Below, piece after piece: positions 31,447-40,336 of a DNA stretch of 41,311 nt (within the stretch, counting starts at the first letter, position 1; the number at the start of each line of letters is the position of its first letter). The stretch lies in the NCBI GenBank assembly GCA_017935435.1, contig JAGBHP010000032.1, positions 1-41,311 of the forward strand, in the 5' to 3' direction. The stretch is from Clostridia bacterium. Its GTDB lineage: Bacteria; Bacillota; Clostridia; UBA1381; UBA9506. The position numbers and the translations under genes were made by a program. The notes under the pieces are model-generated. The model ran no database searches, had not been told where the DNA came from, and worked only from the letters and a program-made list of their open reading frames with translations.

Positions 31447-34053
31447 GTGGAACTTACAGAAAAGATAAAAGTAAATAGCGGAAAAACAGGAGAAGAGGGG
31501 ACAAAGGAAACAACTGTAAACCCAGATTTGTTGCCAAAGGAAAAAAATAGGATTTTTGTACATATCCTTGCGTTTTTGCTTCCTTTTCTTGCTATGATTA
31601 TAATATATGCATTTTCGGGAGTATATCCTTTTGGTGAAAAAACGGTACTCACCATTGATATTAATGAACAGTATTCTATCTTTTTAGATTATTTCAGACG
31701 AGTGCTTTTAGGGGAAGAAAGCCTTTTTTATGCTTTTTCTAAGGGCATAGGTGGAAATATGTATGGTCTTTTTACATACTATCTTTCAAGCCCGTTTTCA
31801 TTTTTAATGATTTTCTTTTCACGGGAAACTTTGCCTGAGGCAATAGCTTTTATTATTGCGCTTAAAACAGCTTGCGCAGGTCTTACTTTTTCAATTTTCT
31901 TAAAAAAGATGTTCAAAAAAAGCGATTTATCTATTGTTATATTTTCGTGCATTTATGCGCTTTCAGGATATATGATGCAGTATTCAATGTGTCTTATGTG
32001 GCATGACGGAGTAATTTGGCTTCCTATTATTCTTTTAGGTGTTGAGCGTATTTTAAAGGGAGAATCAGGACTTTTATTTGTTTTTGCATATGCAGCATCG
32101 ATGATTTCAAACTATTATACAGGGTACATGAACACAATTTTTGTTGCTTTGTGGTTCTTTAGCCGTTATTTTGCACAAAATGATAGAGTTGATGTAAAAG
32201 ACCTTGTAAGAAAAGTTTTGACGATAGCTTTTTGGGGAGTAGTTACTCTTTTGATAAGTGCGGTAATTATAATTCCGGGATTTTTGGATATTTTAAGCGG
32301 AAAGCTTTCATGTGAAAAACTAATATCTATTGCTCCTAAAAAGATTTTAACTAACAATATAACTATGCTACCTAAACATTTATTTATAGGGCAGTACGAC
32401 TCTTTATACAACAGCGGAAATCCTGCTATATTTTGTGGCATGATGTGTGGTATTTTAGTATCTGTGTTTTTCTTCAGCAGTAAAATAACGATTAGAAAGA
32501 AGATTGCCACAGCAGTTGTTTACGCAATTTTCTTTTTGAGCTTTTTTATTATGAAAATCGACATGATATGGCATATTTTTCAATATCCTAACGGATTCCC
32601 TTTCAGATACGTGTATACGTTTAGCTTGTTTAATATTGTAACGGCATACGAGGGATTTATTTCACTTAATAAAAATCCGAGAAAACTTACTGTTGCAGCT
32701 TTTTCGGTATATCTTTTTATTGTGCTGGATCGCATTATTTTTCTAAGCGGTACAATTAAAAATCAAAGTCTTGTGTATATAAGCTTTGTATTTATTGCGA
32801 TATATGCAACATTAATATTTTTGATGATTTTTTCCAAAAAGGACCTGAAAAAAATCGTATGTTCTTTAATTTTAATTGCTACTTTTGTTGAACTTACATT
32901 AAACGGATATTCTATAATGGCAGGAATTGATAAAAGTTTTCATTACAAAACAAAGACCAGTTATAATGAGTTTATGCAACAAATGGATGATATTAATGAA
33001 TTTGTGAAGTCGCGCACAAATGAAAAGTTTTTCAGGTGGGACAAAACGTTTAGCAGAACGCGCAATGATGGCTTGTTACACGGATATAACAGCGTTACTT
33101 CTTTTATTTCCACGTTTAACGGAAATACGATATCTTTTTTTGATAGAATGGGATTGCTTCATTCTCCGATTACAACTCGCTATGATGGCTCTACTATTGT
33201 TACAGATGCACTTTTGGGTATAAAGTTTATAGCTTCGGAAAAGCCTTTAAACGATGAATATGAAGAAATTAAGAGCTTTGATAAATACAAAATATATAGA
33301 AACGCAAACGCTTTGCCTTTAGGTTTTACGGCAAATGAAGATGTTTTAAAAGAGGCAGAAGATGTGCCTTCTTGTATGGAAAATCAAAATTTATTTGCCC
33401 AAGCTATTTTTGGAAAGAATTATGGCATTCCTGTTGAGGATGTAGATATAAATGGAACTTCGTTTACCTGTACCGTGCCCGAAGACGGATTGTACTATAT
33501 GAGATTTCTAAACAGATACGTACATTTAGATGTTGAGTTTAGTGTAAACGGCGAGGAAATAGATTATCCATATGATAATAATGCGAAAAAAATATTTTGC
33601 CTTGGTTATCGCAAAGCAGGAGATGTTATAACGGCAACCATAACTAAAGAAGATGTTATGAAAAGAGTTATAGTTTATGGCTTTAAAAACGATGAATTTA
33701 AAAATGATTGCATGGAAAAAGTAAAAAATCCAGGTTTTAAAATAAATGAAATAAGAAAAACAGGTTTGAGTGCAGAAGCAGAGATAAAAGATGGCGAAGT
33801 GCTGTTTACCACCATTCCTTATGAAAAAGGGTGGGAGGCAACGGCAAACGGTGAAAAGGTTGAGGTAAAAAGCGCTCAGCACGGCTTTTTGGCGCTTGAG
33901 CTTCCCGTAGGAAAATATGATATTGAGCTTAGCTACCACGTACCAGGTCTTAAAATTTCGTTTATAATTTCGATTGTTTCACTTCTTGGTGTTATAATTT
34001 ATGCCTTTATGAAAAAGAGGAGTTTAAAAAATGATAATTGGAACGGGAATTGA
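31447..34053 (+). CDS. YfhO-family membrane protein, copy 2
   Basis: This 868-aa protein has the same plan as copy 1: hydrophobic helices from about residue 35 to 500, DINEQYSIFLDYFRRVL, SKGIGGNMYGLFTYYLSSPF, MSRYDG-like TTRYDGSTIVTD, and FTTIPYEKGWEATANG near the end. Start GTG 31447 follows GGGGGA. Most of the gene has diverged clearly from copy 1, especially the extracellular part (about residues 515-760), whereas the final 264 coding bases match with only five differences. The end overlaps the acpS start by 23 bases. Different acceptors or sugars for the two copies are plausible. Confidence 0.88.
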   Translation: MELTEKIKVNSGKTGEEGTKETTVNPDLLPKEKNRIFVHILAFLLPFLAMIIIYAFSGVYPFGEKTVLTIDINEQYSIFLDYFRRVLLGEESLFYAFSKGIGGNMYGLFTYYLSSPFSFLMIFFSRETLPEAIAFIIALKTACAGLTFSIFLKKMFKKSDLSIVIFSCIYALSGYMMQYSMCLMWHDGVIWLPIILLGVERILKGESGLLFVFAYAASMISNYYTGYMNTIFVALWFFSRYFAQNDRVDVKDLVRKVLTIAFWGVVTLLISAVIIIPGFLDILSGKLSCEKLISIAPKKILTNNITMLPKHLFIGQYDSLYNSGNPAIFCGMMCGILVSVFFFSSKITIRKKIATAVVYAIFFLSFFIMKIDMIWHIFQYPNGFPFRYVYTFSLFNIVTAYEGFISLNKNPRKLTVAAFSVYLFIVLDRIIFLSGTIKNQSLVYISFVFIAIYATLIFLMIFSKKDLKKIVCSLILIATFVELTLNGYSIMAGIDKSFHYKTKTSYNEFMQQMDDINEFVKSRTNEKFFRWDKTFSRTRNDGLLHGYNSVTSFISTFNGNTISFFDRMGLLHSPITTRYDGSTIVTDALLGIKFIASEKPLNDEYEEIKSFDKYKIYRNANALPLGFTANEDVLKEAEDVPSCMENQNLFAQAIFGKNYGIPVEDVDINGTSFTCTVPEDGLYYMRFLNRYVHLDVEFSVNGEEIDYPYDNNAKKIFCLGYRKAGDVITATITKEDVMKRVIVYGFKNDEFKNDCMEKVKNPGFKINEIRKTGLSAEAEIKDGEVLFTTIPYEKGWEATANGEKVEVKSAQHGFLALELPVGKYDIELSYHVPGLKISFIISIVSLLGVIIYAFMKKRSLKNDNWNGN

Positions 34054-34405
34054 CATAACTGAAATTGCGAGGATAGAAAAGCTTCTTGAAAAAGGCGGAT
34101 TTACCGAGAGGTTTTTTACAGAAAAGGAAAACGGGTATTTTGCAAAAAGAAAATTTGCGCCACAAACGGTAGCGGGCGTGTATGCTGCAAAGGAAGCATT
34201 TTCAAAAGCTTTGGGCACAGGTGTGCGCGGGTTTAACTTAAAAGATGTAGAGGTGCTTTATACCGAGTTTGGCAAGCCTTACATTGTCCTTTCGGGCGAG
34301 GCAAAAAAAATAGCTGAAAGGTGCGCTATTAAAAAACTTTTTGTTTCCATTTCTCACAGCGACCTCTATGCTGTATCGAGCGTTATTGCAGAAGGAGATG
34401 ACTAA
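34031..34405 (+). CDS. acpS: Holo-[acyl-carrier-protein] synthase
   Basis: The enzyme transfers 4'-phosphopantetheine from CoA to the acyl carrier protein. The 124-aa protein has IGTGIDITEIARI with the metal-binding Asp, the FTEKENGYFAKRK region, VAGVYAAKEAFSKALGTG, and VSISHSDLYAVSSVI. The ATG follows GAGGAG inside the yfhO copy 2 end. It runs into nnr with a one-base gap. Confidence 0.96.
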   Translation: MIIGTGIDITEIARIEKLLEKGGFTERFFTEKENGYFAKRKFAPQTVAGVYAAKEAFSKALGTGVRGFNLKDVEVLYTEFGKPYIVLSGEAKKIAERCAIKKLFVSISHSDLYAVSSVIAEGDD

Positions 34406-34406
34406 G

Positions 34407-35903
34407 GTGTTAACTGTAAATTCTGATGAAATGAAAAAAATAGAGGAAAGAACCTTTAATGATTTTTGCGTTCCCTCGGTTGTTTTAATGGAGAATGCGG
34501 CGCATGGATTTTTTGACGCTCTAAAAAGTGAAACAGGATGTGTTTCGGGAAAGAAAATCGCAGTATTTTGCGGAAAAGGCAATAACGGCGGCGACGGCTA
34601 TGCTATCGCAAGATATTTATTTAATGCAGGAGCATATATTACGGTTTTCAGGCTTTGCGATGAAGAAAAAATAAAGGGCGATGCTAAAACCAACTATGAA
34701 ATCATCAAAAAAATGAATATTACAATAAAAGAAAATCCTTGCGATTTAAAAAACTGCGACATAATTATTGATGCAATTTTCGGCATCGGCTTTTATGGAA
34801 AAGCCGAAGGTAAGGAAAAAGAGGCGATTGAGCTTATAAATGAAAGCAAAGCCTTTACGGCAAGCGTTGATGTTCCAAGCGGTATATGTGTATCAGACGG
34901 AAAAGTAGATGGTGAGGCAGTTTTTGCAGATTTAGTTGTGACATTTGGCTTTTATAAGACGGGATTATTTTTGTATCCTGCTAAGGAATATGCAAAAAAA
35001 GTGGTTTGTTGTGATATTTCGATACCCAAAAATATCGCAGATTCTGGCGGTAAAACCTTCCTTTTAGATAAAGATATTTTGAAGCTTTTGCCCGAAAGAA
35101 AGGCAAATTCACATAAGGGAAGCTTTGGAAGGGTTTTGTGTTTGGCAGGGTCTGAAAAATATACGGGTGCTGCCTACCTATGCGCAACTGCGGCACAAAA
35201 AAGCGGCGCAGGGTTAGTTACGTGTGCGGTGCCTGAGTGCGCTTATGAAATTTTAGCGTCGAAATTTACAGAGGTTATGACGCTTGCGCTTGCAAAAGAC
35301 ATAACTTTGGCGCAGGAAACTATAAAAGACTTTGCAAAAGACGTACTGCTTGTAGGTTGTGGTATGGGAAGAAGCGAATATGCAAAAAATATTATTTTAA
35401 ATACAATAGAAAGTACAGACGTGCCGTGCGTAATTGATGCAGACGGATTAAATGCACTTATCGGGCATTTGGACTTGCTTAAAAAAAGAAAAAATGCGAC
35501 CATTTTAACTCCGCATATTAAAGAATTTGCCCGTCTTTTAGACGTCAGCACAGAAGAGGTTTTAAATAACCGATTGAGCCTTGTTTGTAGCTTTGCAAAA
35601 GAATATGGTGTGGTTTTGGTTTTAAAAAGTGCAGATACTGTTATCGCTTTGCCTGACGGAAAGGTGTTTATTTGTGCTTATTCAAACTCGGGTCTTGCAA
35701 AGGGCGGAAGCGGAGATGTTTTGGCAGGAATTTGTGTTTCTTTGCTTGCGCAAAGTGTGACGGCAGAAGCCGCTGCGTGCGCTGCGGTTTATCTTCACTC
35801 ACGTGCAGGTTTTTTTGCAAAGGAAAATTTAGGTGAATATTTTATGACGGCAACCGATATAATTAAATATCTGCCAATGGCGTTTGGCGAAAAAGATAAT
35901 TAA
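34407..35903 (+). CDS. nnr: Bifunctional NAD(P)HX epimerase / ADP-dependent dehydratase
   Basis: This enzyme repairs hydrated NAD(P)H. The N-terminal YjeF-type epimerase (about 1-210) has GKGNNGGDGYAIARYL, DAIFGIGF and ASVDVPSGI. The C-terminal dehydratase (about 225-495) has HKGSFGRVLCLAGS, YTGAAYLCATAAQKSGAGLV, VIDADGLNAL, LTPH and GLAKGGSGDVLAGI. Start GTG 34407 lies nine bases after AAGGAG; an ATG at 34398 abuts that site and overlaps acpS. It is the common acpS-nnr pair of Clostridia. Confidence 0.95.
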   Translation: MLTVNSDEMKKIEERTFNDFCVPSVVLMENAAHGFFDALKSETGCVSGKKIAVFCGKGNNGGDGYAIARYLFNAGAYITVFRLCDEEKIKGDAKTNYEIIKKMNITIKENPCDLKNCDIIIDAIFGIGFYGKAEGKEKEAIELINESKAFTASVDVPSGICVSDGKVDGEAVFADLVVTFGFYKTGLFLYPAKEYAKKVVCCDISIPKNIADSGGKTFLLDKDILKLLPERKANSHKGSFGRVLCLAGSEKYTGAAYLCATAAQKSGAGLVTCAVPECAYEILASKFTEVMTLALAKDITLAQETIKDFAKDVLLVGCGMGRSEYAKNIILNTIESTDVPCVIDADGLNALIGHLDLLKKRKNATILTPHIKEFARLLDVSTEEVLNNRLSLVCSFAKEYGVVLVLKSADTVIALPDGKVFICAYSNSGLAKGGSGDVLAGICVSLLAQSVTAEAAACAAVYLHSRAGFFAKENLGEYFMTATDIIKYLPMAFGEKDN

Positions 35904-35921
35904 TTTTTCGGAAGTGATTTG

Positions 35922-36539
35922 TTGAAAAAAATAAGTCTGTTTTTTACTTTACTTATGATGTGCCTTGCACTCAGTTCGTGTTCGGGGATTACAATGCTTT
36001 CGGACAGCGATGCAGATACCTACGCAAAAATTCACAAGCGGTATATACAGATGCCCTCTTACTGTGCCGATGTAAAAATAACGGTTTTGGGCAACAAAAC
36101 GCAAAAAACGTATCAGGCAAAGCAATACTATCTTTCGCCTGATAAAATGATGCTTGATTTTTCAGGTGGATTAAAAATTATTTTTGCAGGGGATAAGGCA
36201 AAGGTAATAAGCGGAGAAAATTCTGAAGAGTTTCACGCAAGCGATGACGTTAATTATCTTTTTGTGAATGAATTTTTTGAGCTTTATTATCGCTCACAGG
36301 ATACTGCCGTTTCGACGCAAAATCATGATGACGGCGGAAGCACCTTTTTAGAAACAGAACTTATAAACCAAACCTCGCACAGATATAAGGCAGTTTTAAA
36401 AGTTAACAATAAAACGCTTAATCCCGAAAGGCTAACTGTGCGTGATTTGGGCGGAAATGATGTGATTTGCGCAGATTTTTCAAGTTTTTTATACAACGCA
36501 AAAATTGCGGAGGAGATTTTTACAGATAACGGAGGCTGA
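35922..36539 (+). CDS. Lipoprotein, LolA/outer-membrane lipoprotein carrier-like
   Basis: This protein of about 205 aa has a lipobox (LALSSC, Cys near residue 20), so it is anchored to the outer face of the membrane. The mature part (YAKIHKRYIQMPSYCADVKI, QYYLSPDKMMLDFSGG) resembles the beta-rich LolA-like fold seen in Firmicutes lipoproteins next to alr. TTG 35922 lies five bases after GGAAGTG; TTG 35919 is also possible. It ends two bases before alr, so the two are coexpressed. Function unknown. Confidence 0.8.
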   Translation: MKKISLFFTLLMMCLALSSCSGITMLSDSDADTYAKIHKRYIQMPSYCADVKITVLGNKTQKTYQAKQYYLSPDKMMLDFSGGLKIIFAGDKAKVISGENSEEFHASDDVNYLFVNEFFELYYRSQDTAVSTQNHDDGGSTFLETELINQTSHRYKAVLKVNNKTLNPERLTVRDLGGNDVICADFSSFLYNAKIAEEIFTDNGG

Positions 36540-36541
36540 AA

Positions 36542-37717
36542 ATGACAGAAGAAAAAAGAAGAGCGTGGGTTGAAGTTGATTTAGACGCTTTAAAGAAAAA
36601 TTTTGAAAACATAAAAGCAAAGCTTAAAGAAAGCACTAAAACAATGTGCGTTGTAAAGGCGGATGCCTATGGACATGGCTACGCTGAGGTTTCCAAAACG
36701 CTTTCAGCGTGCGGTGCTGACTGCTTTGCGGTTGCAACCATAGAAGAAGCTGTTCAAATGCGAAAAGCAGGAATTGATAAGGATATCTTAATTTTAGGAT
36801 ATACCGAAAAAAGTGCGGCGCACGATTTGGTTTATTATGATATTACGGCAGCGGTTTTTGATTACGAATGTGCCGAAAACCTCTCACTTGAAGCAAAGTC
36901 GCAGGGAAAAACAGCAAAAGTTCACATAAAAATTGATACGGGTATGACAAGAATCGGATATAGCATCACGGAAGAAGCGGCAGACGAGATTATAAAAATT
37001 ACAAAGCTTGACTCGCTTTTTGTTGAGGGAATGTTTTCTCATTTTTCAAAGGCTGACGGGTACGATAAAACTTATAGCGCATATCAGTTTTATAATTTTA
37101 TGCAAATGGATGAAATGCTTAAAAGCAGAGGCTTTTGCGTTCCTGTAAAGCATATCGCAAACAGTGCGGCGATTATGGAAATGCCCGAATATCAGCTTGA
37201 TATGGTTCGCCCGGGGATTATTCTTTACGGAATATATCCGTCGGATGAGGTGGATACAGAAAATTTAGAGCTTACGCCTGTTATGTCGATAAAAGCGCAT
37301 ATTGCAAGGGTTCGTGAGGTTGAAAAAGGTACTCTTGTAAGCTACGGCGGTACATACAGTGCAAAAAAAGATGACGAAAAAATTGCAACTGTTCCGATTG
37401 GCTATGCCGATGGATATACAAGAATTTTTACAGGTAAGACAAAAATGATTGCAGGCGGCAAAGCTGTTCCTGTTGTAGGAAGAATTTGTATGGATCAATG
37501 TATGATTGATGTTTCTTTAGTCCATAATATAGATGTCGGCGACGAGGTTATTGTTATGGGAAAAGAGGGTGATATCGATATCGGTGCGGATTATCTGGCA
37601 GAAAAAGCAGGAACGATAGGCTACGAAATTGTATGTATGGCAGGCAAACGCTTAAAAAGGCACTATATACAAAATGCTGAAACAAAAAAAGTACTTAATT
37701 ATCTTGAAAAATGGTAA
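36542..37717 (+). CDS. alr: Alanine racemase
   Basis: This PLP enzyme makes D-alanine for peptidoglycan. The 391-aa protein has the PLP lysine in VVKADAYGHGYAEV (near residue 39) and the catalytic Tyr region SYGGTYSAKKDD, with ATVPIGYADGYTR after it. The ATG follows CGGAGG. It is followed by mazEF, the order known from Bacillus subtilis. Confidence 0.97.
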   Translation: MTEEKRRAWVEVDLDALKKNFENIKAKLKESTKTMCVVKADAYGHGYAEVSKTLSACGADCFAVATIEEAVQMRKAGIDKDILILGYTEKSAAHDLVYYDITAAVFDYECAENLSLEAKSQGKTAKVHIKIDTGMTRIGYSITEEAADEIIKITKLDSLFVEGMFSHFSKADGYDKTYSAYQFYNFMQMDEMLKSRGFCVPVKHIANSAAIMEMPEYQLDMVRPGIILYGIYPSDEVDTENLELTPVMSIKAHIARVREVEKGTLVSYGGTYSAKKDDEKIATVPIGYADGYTRIFTGKTKMIAGGKAVPVVGRICMDQCMIDVSLVHNIDVGDEVIVMGKEGDIDIGADYLAEKAGTIGYEIVCMAGKRLKRHYIQNAETKKVLNYLEKW

Positions 37718-37727
37718 AATTTTTGCG

Positions 37728-37757
37728 TTGACATATTGCTACAAAAAAAGCTATAAT
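37728..37757 (+). promoter_or_regulatory. Promoter of mazEF
   Basis: TTGACA (37728-37733), 18 bases, TATAAT (37752-37757). Confidence 0.75.
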
Positions 37758-37840
37758 ATATATGCAGATAATATTCATAAAAACAGCAAAAATTAAGACG
37801 TAAAACGCAGCTAAAAAAAGGTGAATGGAGGCGTAGGATT

Positions 37841-38116
37841 TTGTCTCAGCTAAAAAAAGTACTGATTACCGTTCCCGATACACTGCTTAGGCAAGTTGAT
37901 AGCTTAGCAAGCGATGAAAAAGTTAATCGCAGCGAGTTTGTCCGCGAGGCAATGAAAATGTATATCAAAGAAAAAGAAAAGGCTGCTCTGCGTGATAAAA
38001 TGAAGCAGGGCTATAAGGAAATGGCTCAGATTAATCTGAGTATAAGCCAAATGTGTTTCGAGGCGGAAAATGAAGCATTTTCCCGCAGTGAGGAAAAAAT
38101 TGCGGAGTGTGAGTAA
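37841..38116 (+). CDS. mazE: Antitoxin MazE/NdoAI-type (ribbon-helix-helix)
   Basis: This 91-aa protein is the labile antitoxin of a type II module. Residues 5-45 form a ribbon-helix-helix ([38 protein letters not shown]), and the acidic C terminus should bind and block the toxin. Start TTG 37841 follows GGAGG by nine bases. The toxin starts two bases after its stop codon. Confidence 0.88.
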   Translation: MSQLKKVLITVPDTLLRQVDSLASDEKVNRSEFVREAMKMYIKEKEKAALRDKMKQGYKEMAQINLSISQMCFEAENEAFSRSEEKIAECE

Positions 38117-38118
38117 TT

Positions 38119-38469
38119 TTGGTCGTAAAAAGAGGAGATATATTTTATGCTGATTTAAGCCCTGTTGTCGGTTCGGAGCAGGGCGGTACAAGACCTGTTT
38201 TGGTTGTGCAGAATGATGTGGGCAATAAATTCAGCCCGACTGTCATTATTTCTGCGATTACTTCTAAAATAAACAAGGCAAAGCTTCCTACTCATATTGA
38301 AATCAGTGCCGAAGATTACGGACTTTCAAAGGATTCTGTAATTCTTTTGGAGCAGGTGAGGACAATTGATAAAAAACGCTTGAGAGAAAAAATAGGAAGA
38401 CTTGATGACGAGCTTATGGAGGAGGTAAACTCAGCACTTTCTATAAGCCTCGGTCTTATTGATGTGTAA
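38119..38469 (+). CDS. mazF: mRNA interferase MazF/EndoA-type toxin
   Basis: This 116-aa endoribonuclease is expected to cut mRNA at short sequence sites. It has [40 protein letters not shown], the Thr/Ser-containing IISAITSKI, and [13 protein letters not shown]. The TTG start overlaps the mazE end region, giving coupled translation. The position after alr is the one seen for chromosomal EndoA in Bacillus. Confidence 0.95.
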   Translation: MVVKRGDIFYADLSPVVGSEQGGTRPVLVVQNDVGNKFSPTVIISAITSKINKAKLPTHIEISAEDYGLSKDSVILLEQVRTIDKKRLREKIGRLDDELMEEVNSALSISLGLIDV

Positions 38470-38524
38470 AATAACTATAATATTAATTGGTTGGTTAAAA
38501 CTGACGTTTAGGGAGGACATAAAA

Positions 38525-39004
38525 ATGAACAAAAGAAAAAAAGGCTTGGTAGCTTCTGTAATCATTATTATAAGTGTTTTGCTTGCGGCAGTAGCTTTTG
38601 CGGCAGAACCCGGCTCGGGAGATGACCCGCTCGTTACAAAAAGCTACATAGACAGTTTAATCAGCGAGGTTAAGAGCTATGTAGATGAAAAAGTAAATTC
38701 GGGCGGTGCAAAAGAAGAGAATGAGGTTATTTCAACTGGTGAAGGCTTCAAAATCGTAAGACTGGCTCAAGGTCAGAGAATTACCTTCGGTGAAAGCACA
38801 GAGCTTATTGTCCGTATGGGTAAAGGTGCGGTTATCGCCTCCGAAAAAGGCGGAATTGCAGATGTTACCGCAGGTGTAGATTTGGCACAAAGCGAAACTA
38901 CAAGCGCAAACCACCTTTTAATCGTGCCCGTGGGCGACGGAAGAGGCTTTGAAGCCTTAGAAGACGTCATTGTTATGGTTAAAGGCAGTTATCAGATTAA
39001 TTAA
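38525..39004 (+). CDS. Small exported protein of unknown function
   Basis: This 159-aa protein has a signal peptide (KRKKGLVASVIIIISVLLAA VAFA, cut before AEPGSG). A short helical stretch follows (TKSYIDSLISEVKSYVDEKV), then a beta-rich domain (FKIVRLAQGQRITFGESTEL, VRMGKGAVIAS, GIADVTAGVDL, HLLIVPVGDGRGF). The type is common near mazEF in Clostridia but has no known function. The ATG follows GGAGGA. A strong terminator ends the unit. Confidence 0.75.
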   Translation: MNKRKKGLVASVIIIISVLLAAVAFAAEPGSGDDPLVTKSYIDSLISEVKSYVDEKVNSGGAKEENEVISTGEGFKIVRLAQGQRITFGESTELIVRMGKGAVIASEKGGIADVTAGVDLAQSETTSANHLLIVPVGDGRGFEALEDVIVMVKGSYQIN

Positions 39005-39013
39005 ATAGTAACT

Positions 39014-39042
39014 AAGAGGCAGAGAAATCTGCCTCTTTTTTT
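39014..39042 (+). terminator. Terminator of the alr-mazEF region
   Basis: AAGAGGCAGA and TCTGCCTCTT pair perfectly around a 4-base loop, followed by TTTTT. Confidence 0.9.
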
Positions 39043-39138
39043 GTGGGGATAATTTATATGATGCAGGTTTAAATCATTTTAATATTTTGGTCGGGCGGAA
39101 ATAAACGCCCCACACAAAACCAACCGATAGATAAGATG

Positions 39139-39344
39139 TTAGATTGGAATTTATGCAATTAAAGGTTGAGGTGAGTGTTGTAGGGGACGGCCTCCCGGAC
39201 GTCCCTTTTGCATTGAATTCATGCGTATTTCAACGGGACGTCCATGAGGACGTCCCCTACGACATAACCGTTAATTTTCTCGGGAGGGCACAGAGACCCT
39301 CCCCTACGATATCTAATCATAACCAAAAGTTAAATTACAATTTA
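39139..39344. repeat. Palindromic MITE-like repeat whose end supplies the SLOG stop codon
   Basis: The ends are TTAGATTGGAATTTA (39139-39153) and TTAAATTACAATTTA (39330-39344). Inside are TTGTAGGGGACGGCCTCCCG...GGGACGTCC and GGAGGGcacagagaCCCTCC modules. The right end encodes the final Lys-Leu-stop of the SLOG gene. Positions 39043-39138 carry a broken copy (GGTCGGGCGG...) with no gene. Confidence 0.8.
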
Positions 39345-39829
39345 TCGTTACAAACATTTACAGTTTCAACTTTTTTTCTTTGAGCATACAAAATGGTATT
39401 TTTAGTGCCGCCGCTTATGCCGCAGTATGCGCTGATTACACGAGCAGAGTTATCTACCATATAACAATTTCTTATTTGAAAACAACTTTTAGAGTAATGC
39501 TCACACACGAATTTTACAAAATCTGCTTCATTTAAAATTTTATTATATTTTTCCTTTTCGCTTATTTCCCATCTTTTTTCAAAACCCTTATAAGGAGAAG
39601 CGCATATAAGTTTGATTTGTTCATTATTTTTTCTTTCATCGAGTACAATTTCAGCTGCCCACATATCTACACCACGAGCCATACCTGAAATAAAGGTTGT
39701 AAAGCCATCGTTTATTGCATCTTTTATTGCAAGCCTTAGTCTTTGTTTTATTTCTTCTTCGCTCATTCCTATTTTTTCAGGTCTATGACCTGTAAAACAG
39801 CATCTGTGTAGTCTTTTTGTGTTTTCCAA
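39335..39829 (-). CDS. SLOG-superfamily protein, DUF1273/YpsA-like
   Basis: This 164-aa protein has CCFTGHRPEKIG near the N terminus, FISGMARGVDMWAAEIVLDE in the middle, and a later SARVISAYCGISGGT. These are the signatures of the DprA/LOG-like nucleotide-binding fold (DUF1273, YpsA). The family is thought to bind nucleotides or related ligands; the biochemical role here is unknown. Start TTG 39829 follows GGAGGG by seven bases. Directly upstream lies the terminator of a structured RNA, so expression requires readthrough of it or another promoter. Its last codons are in a repeat end. Confidence 0.88.
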   Translation of the reverse strand: MENTKRLHRCCFTGHRPEKIGMSEEEIKQRLRLAIKDAINDGFTTFISGMARGVDMWAAEIVLDERKNNEQIKLICASPYKGFEKRWEISEKEKYNKILNEADFVKFVCEHYSKSCFQIRNCYMVDNSARVISAYCGISGGTKNTILYAQRKKVETVNVCNDKL

Positions 39830-39845
39830 AATAATCCCTCCAAAT

Positions 39846-40058
39846 TAAAAAAGTGTGTGACCTCATTCGAAGCCACACACTGAAAAACGCTAACTCCGAA
39901 TGTTGTCACACAATCTAAAATTCATTCCGATTTATAAATAAATAGTAAATCCGGCAAACGAAAATAGAGCTCGCATTTTTACCAAAAGTAAAAACACCAG
40001 ATCTACTATTCCCAATTTATAAAATTAGAATACATTATTTAATTTTAGATTATGTGAC
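39846..40058 (-). ncRNA. Structured RNA, copy 1: rod-like domain plus 3' pseudoknot-terminator
   Basis: A minus-strand promoter (TTGTAA 40093-40088, 17 bases, TATACT 40070-40065) predicts a start near 40058, the first base of an 18-bp closing stem (40058-40041 with 39922-39905, one G-U). Inside is a 14-bp stem (40010-39997 with 39954-39941) and a short hairpin with TTTTTAC/GTAAAAA arms. At the 3' end CATTCGGAG pairs over nine positions with CTTCGAATG in the loop of the terminator (AGTGTGTG/CACACACT, 39881-39874 with 39859-39852), an H-type pseudoknot. A T run ends it. It leads into the SLOG gene, so it may also act as an attenuator: the closing-stem strand TTGTGTGAC could pair instead with the terminator arm GTCACACA. 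Confidence 0.7.
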
Positions 40059-40064
40059 GAATTT

Positions 40065-40093
40065 AGTATAACACAATTTTTTTATCTTTACAA
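40065..40093 (-). promoter_or_regulatory. Promoter of structured RNA copy 1
   Basis: TTGTAA (40093-40088), 17 bases, TATACT (40070-40065), seven bases before the closing stem. Confidence 0.65.
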
Positions 40094-40127
40094 CCTTTTT
40101 GTTAAATTTTAAAATGTTGTATATAGA

Positions 40128-40336
40128 TTAGGATTTAACACATGAATTGGTGGTCATGTTTGTAGGGGAGGGTCTCTGCGCCCTCCCGAAAAATATTATC
40201 GCAAGCGAGCAAGCCTGTTTCCTAAAATTGAGATATGAAACTAATGGCTTTGTTGTAGGGATGTTTGTTTTTACTCTGCTATTCGTTTGTGCAGATTTTA
40301 GCGGACCGTCCGGGAGGCCGGTCCCTACAAATTAAA
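40128..40336. repeat. Palindromic MITE-like repeat between the two structured RNAs
   Basis: It contains TTTGTAGGGGAGGGTCTCTG and CGCCCTCCC at one side and GGACCGTCCGGGAGGCCGGT plus CCCTACAA at the other, closely related to the units at 40520 and 40830. No gene is seen. Confidence 0.7.

Noticed and set aside
39846-40058. Retron RNA or 6S RNA
   Set aside because: The paired ends recall both, but no reverse transcriptase is nearby and the 3' pseudoknot-terminator does not fit 6S RNA.
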